Below, in pieces: positions 56,127-63,515 of a stretch of DNA of 64,000 nucleotides. The translations under genes and the position numbers were made by a program. The stretch lies in assembly GCF_002288825.1 (NCBI RefSeq), contig NZ_NSLI01000002.1:682001-746000 (forward strand), read 5' to 3'. The notes below the pieces were generated by a model, which made no database searches, was not told where the DNA came from, and saw nothing but the letters and a program-made list of their open reading frames with translations. The DNA is from Sphingomonas lenta (GTDB taxonomy: Bacteria; Pseudomonadota; Alphaproteobacteria; Sphingomonadales; Sphingomonadaceae). Each line of letters begins with the position of its first letter. Positions within the stretch are counted from its first letter, which is position 1.

Positions 56127-56823
56127 GTTCCAGGCCTATAGGGAGCGGGTGTGGCGCGTCGTCGAGGCGCAGCACCGCATCTCGACCAATCGTCTGGCCT
56201 CGAGCCTGGAGGACCAGCGGATCCTGGAGGAGCTCGCGGACGCGGTGAAGCCTGAGCTGCCGCGCGACGCGCGCCACCTCCACTATCTCCTCGCCTCGCC
56301 GTTCCGCTACGGGCACCGCAGCGCCTCGCGCTTCCGCCGCGCCGATGAGCGGCCGGGCATCTTCTACTCGTCCGAGCATGAGGCGACCGCGATCGCCGAG
56401 ACCGCGTACTGGCGGCTTCGCTTCCTGTCGCGCTCGCCTGGGCTCACGCCGCCGCGCACCGTGACCGAGCACAGCTCCTTCTCGGTCGCTCTCCGCCTCG
56501 ACCGGCTCGTCGATCTCACGCGCCCGCCGCTCAACCGCGACGCGGATGCGTGGGTCTCGGACGACTATGCCCCCTGTCAGGCGCTCGCCGCGTCGGCGAG
56601 GATGGCCCAGGCACAAGCGATCCGCAGCTTCTCCGCTCGCGATCCCGCCGGGCGCTGCAACGTCGCCCTGCTCGACCCCGCAGGGTTTGCGGACCGGGCG
56701 CCGCGCACCGGCAAGACCTGGCACCTTCGCATTGAGGGCTCGCCGCTGATCGCATTGGCGGCCTTTCCGTCCGACCTGCAGGCGCGCTTCACCGCCGAAC
56801 AGTTCGGGCTGACGATCGGCTGA
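56098..56823 (+). CDS. RES-domain toxin (NAD+-degrading)
   Basis: 241-aa RES-domain protein. Seen: ERVWRVVEAQHRISTNRLAS, SPFRYGHRSASRFRRADERP-GIFYSSEHEATAIAE (conserved Arg, Tyr and Glu) and a C-terminal IALAAFPSDLQ. Known RES toxins degrade NAD+. It is the toxin of the upstream Xre antitoxin. Confidence 0.9.
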   Translation: MWTPSALASEFQAYRERVWRVVEAQHRISTNRLASSLEDQRILEELADAVKPELPRDARHLHYLLASPFRYGHRSASRFRRADERPGIFYSSEHEATAIAETAYWRLRFLSRSPGLTPPRTVTEHSSFSVALRLDRLVDLTRPPLNRDADAWVSDDYAPCQALAASARMAQAQAIRSFSARDPAGRCNVALLDPAGFADRAPRTGKTWHLRIEGSPLIALAAFPSDLQARFTAEQFGLTIG

Positions 56824-56888
56824 GGAGGAGAGCCGGCTTGGAGATGGGCGGGCGCGGAACGGCGCGCCTGACCTCCCGGAGACCGGCC

Positions 56889-57533
56889 ATGATCTATGAC
56901 ATGCCCCACCGCCACGCCCAGGCGCTCGACCCGAGCGGCCTCACCACCATCGCCGCCTGCCTGCACGCGATCCAGGCCGCGGCGAAGGACTGCCTGAACG
57001 CGGGCACGTCGTTCGAGCACGATCCGGCGGTGATGCTGCTCGCCCAGCATCTCGGCGCCGTGGCGACGCTCGCCTACCCGGACCGGCCCACGTTACGTGG
57101 CCTATGCGCCACCGCCATCGCCGACCTGCGCGAACGTCCTGTGCTCGCCACGCTCGCAGCCCGCGGCGTCGCCTTCGACGCGGATGCCAAGCGGCTCTTC
57201 CACGCAGAGGCGCGACGCGCGCTCGGGCGGCTGGCCGATGCGCTCGGTCTCGCCCCGGACAGCTACGACCTGCGAGTGAACGCCGGAGGTCCGGTCGTGT
57301 CGGGCGAGGTCACTCTTCACACGGATCGCGTGTACGTCCAGGTCTCGATCCGCGGCTACGGCCCGGACGACGTCCTGTTTCGGTCGGTGCGCGGGCGGCG
57401 CGACTATTGCGGCGGGCGGAACCACTGGGCCCGCGTCGACGAGCTGCTCTCGCCGCAGCGACTGGCGGAGCGGATCGCGCAGGCGATCGGGCTCGAGATA
57501 CCGGCTAGCAGCGAGCTGCGGCTGGTCGCCTGA
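56889..57533 (+). CDS. conserved-type hypothetical island protein
   Basis: 214-aa protein, unrecognised. Seen: helical N-terminal half with HAQALDPSGLTTIAACLHAI and a beta-rich C-terminal half (SGEVTLHTDRVYVQVSIRGY) with FRSVRGRRDYCGGRNHWAR. No signal or membrane segment. Preceded by a 65-nt GC-rich leader with a GAGGAGAG tract, as for several island genes. Confidence 0.65.
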   Translation: MIYDMPHRHAQALDPSGLTTIAACLHAIQAAAKDCLNAGTSFEHDPAVMLLAQHLGAVATLAYPDRPTLRGLCATAIADLRERPVLATLAARGVAFDADAKRLFHAEARRALGRLADALGLAPDSYDLRVNAGGPVVSGEVTLHTDRVYVQVSIRGYGPDDVLFRSVRGRRDYCGGRNHWARVDELLSPQRLAERIAQAIGLEIPASSELRLVA

Positions 57534-57591
57534 CAGCCTCTCGCTCGCGCCGTGCCCGCCGGGAGAGGCCCTCCTGCCCGGCGGCGTCCGG

Positions 57592-57665
57592 CCCGCAACC
57601 CGCACGCCTGCGGCCCGTGTTGCCCCTTCGGGGCTGCCCGCGCCGGCCTTGGCGTGGGGTCGAGC
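57592..57665 (+). repeat. conserved GC-rich leader, copy 1
   Basis: About 75-bp leader upstream of the DUF2493 gene, beginning CCCGCAACCCGC and containing hairpin GCCCC-TTC-GGGGC followed by TGCCCGCGCC. A related leader lies at 59956-60030 before SSB. Confidence 0.55.
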
Positions 57666-57761
57666 CGCCGCGGGAGCGCGGCGGTGCGGACCGGCCTCGT
57701 GCCGCCGGGCCTCCTGGGCTCCCGGCGCCGGAGCACCGGCGCTGCCCAAGGAGACCTGATC

Positions 57762-58721
57762 ATGCCGTCCACGCTATCGGCCCAGCTTGCCGCCCTCGAA
57801 CTCGGCCACCTCTCGATCGCGAACCGTCCCGAGGTCGACCGGTCGCTCGTCGCCCCTGACCCCGAGGCGGTCACGCATACGCTGACCGCCGTCTGGTCCG
57901 ACCTGTTCGCGCTCCTTACCGACACGAACCTGGAGCCAGAAGCCGAGGAGCTCGCCTGGGGTTTCGTCAACCTCTTCCACCGCGCCGCAACCAAGAAGGC
58001 GGGCCTGATCGACCGCGCGACCGACGAGATCCGGCTGCTCGTGGCGAGCGGCGACGGCTCGGAGGTGCATGCGTCGGAGCTCGAGAAGCAGGTCGACCGG
58101 GCGCAGGCGGCTGAAGCCGCGATGATCGCCCTGGAAGGCCTGCGCGAGACCGCGGCGCAGCTCTACATGCACGAGACCGGCCACTCCTGGCGTCCGGCCG
58201 GCGGGTCCCGGCTGAGCCACGACGCGAACGCCACGTCCGCGGTCGTGCAGGGCCGCGAGTTCCTCCGCGCCCGGGCGGAGTCGAAGCGCAAGGCCGCCAT
58301 GCCCGCCGGCAAACCGGTCGTCTTCGCGGGCGGTCGCCAGTCCTTCCCGACGACGGACGAAGCCAAGCAGTTCGGCGAGAATATCTGGGCGACGCTCGAC
58401 AAGGTCCGTGAGCATGTCGCCGAAATGGTCCTTGTCCATGGTGGCGACAGCAAGGGCGCCGACCGGTTGGCCTCGGCCTGGGCCGAGGCACGCCGCGTGC
58501 CTCAGATCGCCTTCGGACTCGATACCCGGCTCGGCCAGCGTGCGGGGTTCCGCCGCAACGAGCAGATGCTCTCGCTCGATCCTCGCTTCGTCGTCGCGTT
58601 CCCCGGCAACGGGGTGCTCGAGCGGCTGGTGATCCAGGCCAAGGAGCGCCGCATCCAGGTGGTCGATCGTCGCGGTCCGCTCGGCACCAATCCGAAGCGC
58701 GCGGCGGCGCCCGCAGCTTGA
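57762..58721 (+). CDS. DUF2493 (SLOG-fold) protein
   Basis: 319-aa protein. Seen: N-terminal helical region, then a C-terminal Rossmann-like SLOG/DUF2493 domain (PVVFAGGRQSFPTTDEAKQF; EMVLVHGGDSKGADRLASAW; GFRRNEQMLSLDPRFVVAFP). SLOG domains bind nucleotides or their derivatives. ATG at 57762; the frame extends back without a ribosome site. Frequent on plasmids and islands; function unknown. Confidence 0.85.
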   Translation: MPSTLSAQLAALELGHLSIANRPEVDRSLVAPDPEAVTHTLTAVWSDLFALLTDTNLEPEAEELAWGFVNLFHRAATKKAGLIDRATDEIRLLVASGDGSEVHASELEKQVDRAQAAEAAMIALEGLRETAAQLYMHETGHSWRPAGGSRLSHDANATSAVVQGREFLRARAESKRKAAMPAGKPVVFAGGRQSFPTTDEAKQFGENIWATLDKVREHVAEMVLVHGGDSKGADRLASAWAEARRVPQIAFGLDTRLGQRAGFRRNEQMLSLDPRFVVAFPGNGVLERLVIQAKERRIQVVDRRGPLGTNPKRAAAPAA

Positions 58722-58730
58722 CGCCGCTAT

Positions 58731-58753
58731 GGGCCGGCTCGCCGGGCCGGCCC
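58731..58753 (+). terminator. hairpin, possible terminator
   Basis: Arms GGGCCGGC and GCCGGCCC with a 7-nt loop, 9 bp after the DUF2493 stop. The 3' side is pyrimidine-rich but lacks a T-run, so termination is uncertain. Confidence 0.4.
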
Positions 58754-58998
58754 TCCCCTCAGCCTTCCCAAACCCGCTCGGCTTTGCTCTAACGAGCCGC
58801 AGCCCAACACCGCATCAGCGGCCAGGGCGAGGGGGAAACATGCACCGGAAGCTCTCCAGGGTCACGCCGGCTCGGCGCGTCCGCACTCGGCTCGGCGGCG
58901 GTAAGCGTTTCCGGAGTAGCTCCCCCTTCGGCAGGTCGCGCACTAGGACGGCGATACCGGTGGGGCGATCGGTTCGACCTCAGACCGCGGGAGCGATA

Positions 58999-59136
58999 AT
59001 GGCTGACGAATGGTACCGCGCGTGGCGCGCGCATCCGCGGGTGACGCCTACTGCAACGAGCCGGCTGATGCGCACCTTCATGACTCTACTCGCGACGGCG
59101 TTCCTGGCCGTCCTTATCGCAGGTCCATTCTTCTGA
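58999..59136 (+). CDS. small single-span membrane protein
   Basis: 45-aa ORF: ADEWYRAWRAHPRVTPTATS, then one hydrophobic span (FMTLLATAFLAVLIAGPFF). GGAG lies 5 nt before the ATG. A longer frame upstream is Arg-rich and not convincing. No family recognised. Confidence 0.5.
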   Translation: MADEWYRAWRAHPRVTPTATSRLMRTFMTLLATAFLAVLIAGPFF

Positions 59137-59175
59137 TCGACGCGGTAGGGTCGATCACTCAGCCCTGGCAAACAA

Positions 59176-59209
59176 GGGGCCTGACCTCCCCGAGAGGAGA
59201 TCAGGCCCC
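59176..59209 (-). terminator. terminator of the glycine-zipper gene
   Basis: Hairpin with arms GGGGCCTGA and TCAGGCCCC; on the minus strand it is followed by TTGTTTG. It lies 40 bp past the stop of the gene at 59249. Confidence 0.65.
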
Positions 59210-59248
59210 CGCTCCCGAAACGCTACGCGGGAGCTGAACACACTGCCG

Positions 59249-59602
59249 TCAGCGGCAGTAACCGGGCCGATCCGAGCGATCGATCGCGCGGCCGGCGAGC
59301 GCGCCCGCGCCTGCGCCCAGCACGGTGCCGAGCAGGCGATTGCCACGAGTGTCGATGGTGCGACCGAGCAGGCCGCCGGCGATCGCGCCGACGATGGTGC
59401 CGCCGTCGCCATCCGCGCACTTCTGCTGGGCCCGGTAGCTGTTATAGCCGCGATAATCGCGGTACTGACGATCGTAGCCGGCGTACTGACGGCTGTGCGT
59501 GTGGCGGTAGCCCGTACGGTGGGCATCGGCCGCGGTTGCCGGCAGGACCGCGCCCGCCGTCATCGCCAGGGCAGCGCCTGCTATCGAGAGCTTCTTGAAC
59601 AT
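59249..59602 (-). CDS. glycine-zipper 2TM envelope protein
   Basis: 117-aa secreted protein. Seen: signal peptide (MFKKLSIAGAALAMTAGAVL ending ATAADA), Tyr/Arg/His-rich linker (YRHTHSRQYAGYDRQYRDYR) and a glycine-zipper domain (GTIVGAIAGGLLGRTID; LLGTVLGAGAGALAGRAIDR) typical of the Rick-17kDa/2TM family of outer-membrane lipoprotein-like proteins. AAGGAG precedes the ATG. Likely a general envelope protein. Confidence 0.88.
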   Translation of the reverse strand: MFKKLSIAGAALAMTAGAVLPATAADAHRTGYRHTHSRQYAGYDRQYRDYRGYNSYRAQQKCADGDGGTIVGAIAGGLLGRTIDTRGNRLLGTVLGAGAGALAGRAIDRSDRPGYCR

Positions 59603-60130
59603 CGCTGGTACTCCTTGAACACGGTGGCGGCACCGCCGCCTTCCTTGACCGCGCTTATGGTGCATCGGCATTGAGCCGGGCCTGAATGTCGCCGTTATCG
59701 ACCGTTCAGACCGGAGGCGGAGAGCAGCGCGGACGGATCCTCTCGACTTGACCTCGCCGGCTGGACGGCGGGACTTCCCCTTCACCCCTGCTGCCCCGCC
59801 CCGGCCTGTCGTAAGCGGCCGGACCGGCTCCCCGGCGGGGCGGATCGGGCCGCCCGGCAAGCACGACGAGGGAGGCCTGGGGTGAGCGTCTCGTCCGGTC
59901 TCCCCGCCGGACCGATCCCTTCGACTTCATCAGCCCTATGGCTCGAGGCGTCGACCCCGCAACCCGCTTCGCGTCGGCCCGTGTTGGCCCCTGACGGGGC
60001 CTGCCCGCGCCAGCCTCGCTCCGGGGTAGCCTCGTCGCCTCTGGCTCCTCGGTGCTGGTCCGCCGCGACCCTCGCCATGCCCGGGCTTCAGTCGATCGGG
60101 ACGGTCCCGACGACGACCAGGAGAAGCGTC
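59603..60130. other. non-coding gap with SSB leader
   Basis: 528 bp without a convincing gene. Its right half contains the GC-rich leader repeat (59956-60030) that also precedes the DUF2493 gene. Confidence 0.45.
59956..60030 (+). repeat. conserved GC-rich leader, copy 2
   Basis: Begins CCCGCAACCCGC like copy 1 at 57592, shares GGCCCGTGTTG, has hairpin GGCCCC-TGAC-GGGGCC in place of copy 1's shorter stem, and continues TGCCCGCGCC. It lies about 100 bp upstream of the SSB start. Confidence 0.55.
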
Positions 60131-60547
60131 ATGACCAACACCGTTCTGCTCGTCGGCAATCTCGGTGCCGACCCCGAGACCCGCTCCACCCGGGGCGACA
60201 CCCGGATCACCAACTTCAGCCTCGGCACGAGCCGCCCCAAGCGGGACAGCGAGGGCAAGGTGATGAAGGACCCGTCGACCGGCTACACGCTCAAGGACAC
60301 GGAATGGCACCGCGTGACCTGCTTCAACGGCCTCGGCAAGACGGTCGAGCAGTACGCCACCAAGGGCATGATGGTCTCGGTGCGCGGCCGCATCCATTAC
60401 TCGCAGTACGAGAAGGACGGGATCACCCGCTACGCCACCGAGATCATCGCCGAGGACGTCCAGTTCCTCAGCCGCGGCCGGCAGGGCTCGGACCAGAACG
60501 GCGGCCGCGGCGGCCAGCTCGACCTCGACGACGACATTCCCTTCTGA
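60131..60547 (+). CDS. ssb: single-stranded DNA-binding protein
   Basis: 138-aa SSB with one OB fold (TNTVLLVGNLGADPETRSTR; WHRVTCFNGLGKTVEQYATK; MMVSVRGRIHYSQYEKDG) and the acidic clamp-type tail LDDDIPF, which recruits partner enzymes. Shorter linker than chromosomal SSB, typical of island or plasmid copies. AGGAG precedes the ATG. Confidence 0.95.
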   Translation: MTNTVLLVGNLGADPETRSTRGDTRITNFSLGTSRPKRDSEGKVMKDPSTGYTLKDTEWHRVTCFNGLGKTVEQYATKGMMVSVRGRIHYSQYEKDGITRYATEIIAEDVQFLSRGRQGSDQNGGRGGQLDLDDDIPF

Positions 60548-60556
60548 CGGGACGAC

Positions 60557-60586
60557 CGGCTCCGGCGACCTCCGCCGCCGGAGCCG
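60557..60586. terminator. hairpin between convergent genes
   Basis: Perfect 11-bp stem CGGCTCCGGCG / CGCCGGAGCCG with an 8-nt loop, in the 43-bp gap between the convergent SSB and 73-aa genes. Likely a bidirectional transcription end, though no T-run is present. Confidence 0.55.
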
Positions 60587-60590
60587 CTCG

Positions 60591-60812
60591 CTATTGCGGT
60601 CGCGGGTTCCCGAAATGCCGCGCGACGATGGCGTCCACACGCCGGGTAAGCAGCGTCGAGAGCAGGATCGCGTCCCGCTCAGCGTCGAACGGATCGCGGT
60701 CGAGCGCGGCCGCGAGCGCCTGCTTCAGCCAGTAGCTGACGCTCGGATCGGCTACGATCGCGACGATCTCCGCGACGTCGCTCGGGAGCGGTTTGCGCGT
60801 GGTCTCAGCCAT
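60591..60812 (-). CDS. small hypothetical island protein
   Basis: 73-aa protein, unrecognised: SDVAEIVAIVADPSVSYWLK and ERDAILLSTLLTRRVDAIVA. Its start overlaps the end of the upstream gene by 8 nt, so the two are an operon. Confidence 0.6.
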   Translation of the reverse strand: MAETTRKPLPSDVAEIVAIVADPSVSYWLKQALAAALDRDPFDAERDAILLSTLLTRRVDAIVARHFGNPRPQ

Positions 60813-61104
60813 GCTGAGGCTCCTCGCTCAGGGCGTGAGAGTTGCCGCCGCTCTGCTCGGGAGCAGCGCCGCTCGCACTCATGACCGCCTGCCGGTCGAC
60901 ATTCTTCTTCCCGCTCCCCAACGCCGACGAGATCGCCTGCCGGACCTGGGTTAGACTGAGCCCGGCGCCGCCCGCGTCGAGCACAGCGAGCCCAAGTTCC
61001 AGGGCCGCTGCCCTCTTCAGTTCCGCGCCACGATCCTCCATCGCACGACGCTCGTCATTGTGTCTCGCGAGCGCGTCGAGCGCGCTCGGCTTCTTCTTGG
61101 CCAC
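60805..61104 (-). CDS. small hypothetical island protein
   Basis: 99-aa Lys/Arg-rich N-terminus (AKKKPSALDALARHNDERRA) and a C-terminal helix with GLSLTQVRQAISSALGSGKK. GTG start at 61104 with GGAG 8 nt upstream; a longer frame to 61155 contains a Cys pair but lacks a ribosome site. Operonic with the 73-aa gene. No family recognised. Confidence 0.58.
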   Translation of the reverse strand: MAKKKPSALDALARHNDERRAMEDRGAELKRAAALELGLAVLDAGGAGLSLTQVRQAISSALGSGKKNVDRQAVMSASGAAPEQSGGNSHALSEEPQHG

Positions 61105-61380
61105 GACCTGTTCTCCTTTGCTGGTCGAAGCCCCTTCCGAGCAACAGGAGGACACGATCCCGGGGCCGCCTCAACTGTCCTGAGGCTGGAACCGACGATC
61201 GCAGCAGCTGCACGACATTGAACGCCTATTCAACAGAGTAACGGGGCCGAAACCTCGCGCGCGGCGCGATAGACAGGCGACATCGCGCAACCGGTTTTAG
61301 CGCCGGACGCGCGAATCAGCGCGCCGTCCGCGCACGGAAGTTCGGGTGCGATCTCGACCCGCCAACGGCATCGCTACCAT

Positions 61381-61413
61381 CGCCCGTCACGGGCATCGAG
61401 CCCGTGACGGGCG
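61381..61413. repeat. perfect 14-bp hairpin
   Basis: Arms CGCCCGTCACGGGC and GCCCGTGACGGGCG with 5-nt loop ATCGA. No T-run on either side, so it is not a typical terminator. Confidence 0.75.
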
Positions 61414-61488
61414 AGCTCTTCTGCTCGCTCAAGCACCTCCATGATGACGGGGCGAGAAGCCGGGCCTCAAGGACGACGGGGCCCCACC

Positions 61489-61550
61489 ATTTTTCCGGCC
61501 GATCGAAGGTCAACCCGCACGAACCGGCGACAGCGCACGGCCGGAAAAAT
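61489..61550. repeat. 12-bp inverted repeat pair
   Basis: ATTTTTCCGGCC at 61489-61500 and its exact reverse complement GGCCGGAAAAAT at 61539-61550, separated by 38 bp. Confidence 0.7.
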
Positions 61551-61661
61551 CGTGACCCCCATCGCCGCTGACGCGGCCGCGCCAAGGCGCGGTCCTTGAC
61601 CCCCGGCTCCTCGCCCCGTCGCAAGCCCATGCCGTCTTTCGATTGCATGGAGGAGACGGTC

Positions 61662-61907
61662 ATGACCTACTTTGCCCAAATCACCACTCTGGACGCGGCA
61701 CCCTACGATGCGGCGGAGCACGAGGCCTACCTGGAGGCCCTGCGGAGGGCGCAGGCGAGAGCGCGGCACAGCTACTTCGACCAGCACATCGTCAGGATGG
61801 ACGACGGCACCTACTGGGTGGCGGACGAGGGCGCGTACGAGACGCTCATCGAGGACTTGGTGGACCGCATCGTCCACACGGTCGACGCCGGCCAATCGGA
61901 CGAGTGA
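61662..61907 (+). CDS. small hypothetical protein
   Basis: 81-aa acidic protein, unrecognised: TYFAQITTLDAAPYDAAEHE and IVRMDDGTYWVADEGAYETL. ATG at 61662 follows GGAGGAG. A GAGGGGC-tccg-GCCCCTC hairpin follows its stop. Confidence 0.58.
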   Translation: MTYFAQITTLDAAPYDAAEHEAYLEALRRAQARARHSYFDQHIVRMDDGTYWVADEGAYETLIEDLVDRIVHTVDAGQSDE

Positions 61908-61916
61908 CGACGGCGC

Positions 61917-61940
61917 GAGGGGCTCCGGCCCCTCCCCTTT
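61917..61940 (+). terminator. terminator-like hairpin
   Basis: Stem GAGGGGC / GCCCCTC with TCCG loop at 61917-61934, followed by CCCTTT, 9 bp after the stop of the 81-aa gene. Confidence 0.55.
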
Positions 61941-62315
61941 CTCGTGCTCGCGAAGAGCGCACAGGACGACCGAAAAGAGGCCCGGCCGGACCGTTGATCG
62001 GACCAGGCCTGAAGATCGGAACCTCCGACTCGGAAGCCCCTCGGGTCGCTCGATGTTGGTACCGCAGCGTTCATGCGTAGTCTCGCGGGATAACGTACAA
62101 GCGATACGACCAACGTGCTCGCGTCAGCGTCCCGCCGGTACGCCGTCACTGGCCGAACGACAGGATCACATCCGCAACCTCGGCACCATGTCTCAGCTGG
62201 GGAAAGAACGGCACACCCTACGCGGCAAGCCGCAGCCCAGAAGAAGAAAACCGCAGAAATCCGCCACTCCCACTGCCGCAAGTGGGCGAGCGTTCCGCCT
62301 TCCGTAAATGGCCCC
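61941..62315. other. gap before the integrase
   Basis: 375 bp. The integrase reading frame is open from 62115, but this part has no recognisable domain or good ribosome site. An attachment site would be expected near here; no tRNA or direct repeat was recognised. Confidence 0.4.
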
Positions 62316-63515
62316 ATGCCCGCCCGATCGGCCGCGGAAGCGGGGCCGACTCGCGGCAAGCGGAACGTCCCACCAGTCCGCCTGAACGGCCATGTCGCGC
62401 GGCGGAAGTGCCCGCCCGAGCCGTGCGTGCTGTGGGACAGCGAGCTTCCGGGCTTCGGCCTGCGCATGCGCCCGACCGGCTACAAGTGCTGGATCGTCAC
62501 GCACCGGGAGCGCGGCATCAAGCGCACGGTGACGCTGGGCAGCGTCGCCGAGGTCAGCGCCGACCAGGCCCGCCAAGCGGCTAGGCGGCGGCTGGCGGCG
62601 AACCGGCTGGACGGCCTGCCCCGCCCGGCGGCGCCGCGGAGGAAGGAAGACCCGCCGCTCTTTCGCGATTACGTCGAGGGGTTCTGGGCCGACTACGCCC
62701 GGCACTGGAAGCCCTCCACCCAGAAGCGCAACCGGTGGCTGATCGCGAAAGAGCTTGTGCCCGCGTTCGGCGACGTGGCGCTCGACGCGTTCACGCGCGC
62801 CGACGTCGTCTGCTGGCGTGACGGGCTCGCGACGCGGCCGTGCGCGTTCAACCGCGCCCTCCCGGTTCTCGCCGTCATGCTCGCCTATGCCGAGCAGCTT
62901 GGGCACCGCCGTCGAGGGTCAAACCCGTGCAGGGCCATGCCGCGCTACAAGGTCAAGGAGCGCGAGCGTTACCTGTCCGCCCCCGAATACCGCCGCCTCG
63001 CGCGTACCATCGACCAAATCGAGCCCGATTGGCCCAACATCGCCGCGGCGATCCGGATGCTGATCTACACCGGCGCGCGCATGGGCGAGGTGGCGTTGCT
63101 TCGATGGGAGCACGTCCACCCGCCCCGCTTGGCGCTCCCCGACAGCAAGACGGGGCCGAAGACCATCTACTTGAACGCGCCCGCCATGGCCGTGCTCGAC
63201 AGCCTCCCGCGACGCGCGAGCGGCTACGTGTTCGCCGGCCCGGACGACCCGGAGCGCCCGCCCAGGGTGGACAACCACTGGCGCAAGGTCCGCAAGCTGG
63301 CGGCGCTGCCCGACGTGCGGTTACACGACTTGCGCCACAGCTTCGCGTCGGTGGCGATCATGGACGGCGTGTCACTGGGCCTGATCGGCAAGCTGCTGGG
63401 TCACGCGCTTCCCGAAACGACGGCGCGCTACGCGCACCTAGCGGACGAGGCCGTCATGGACGCGGCCGAGCGGGTCTGTTCGTCGCTCGCGAATGCGCTG
63501 GGGCTGTCGGCATGA
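62316..63515 (+). CDS. tyrosine recombinase (integrase) 1
   Basis: 399-aa site-specific recombinase. Seen: N-terminal arm-binding-like domain (LWDSELPGFGLRMRPTGYKC), core-binding domain (WADYARHWKPSTQKRNRWLI), and catalytic domain with R255 (YTGARMGEVALLRW), H337-x-x-R340 (LHDLRHSFAS), H363 (GHALPETTARYAHL) and nucleophile Y372. All key residues are present. The start is uncertain; ATG at 62316 is used, and the frame is open to 62115. It overlaps a second recombinase by ATGA. Confidence 0.88.
   Translation: MPARSAAEAGPTRGKRNVPPVRLNGHVARRKCPPEPCVLWDSELPGFGLRMRPTGYKCWIVTHRERGIKRTVTLGSVAEVSADQARQAARRRLAANRLDGLPRPAAPRRKEDPPLFRDYVEGFWADYARHWKPSTQKRNRWLIAKELVPAFGDVALDAFTRADVVCWRDGLATRPCAFNRALPVLAVMLAYAEQLGHRRRGSNPCRAMPRYKVKERERYLSAPEYRRLARTIDQIEPDWPNIAAAIRMLIYTGARMGEVALLRWEHVHPPRLALPDSKTGPKTIYLNAPAMAVLDSLPRRASGYVFAGPDDPERPPRVDNHWRKVRKLAALPDVRLHDLRHSFASVAIMDGVSLGLIGKLLGHALPETTARYAHLADEAVMDAAERVCSSLANALGLSA

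Larger units (their letters stand above)
61105..61661. other. gap rich in inverted repeats
   Basis: 557 bp without a convincing gene. It contains a perfect 14-bp hairpin (61381-61413) and a 12-bp inverted repeat pair (61489-61500 and 61539-61550). It could hold an origin, a transfer site, a recombination site or a small RNA. Confidence 0.5.

Noticed and set aside
58729..58998. Long N-terminal extension of the small membrane protein
   Set aside because: Arg/Pro-rich sequence containing the hairpin after the DUF2493 gene; the ribosome site supports the ATG at 58999.
61381..61413. Rho-independent terminator
   Set aside because: A perfect hairpin, but there is no T-run on either strand and no gene ends close by.
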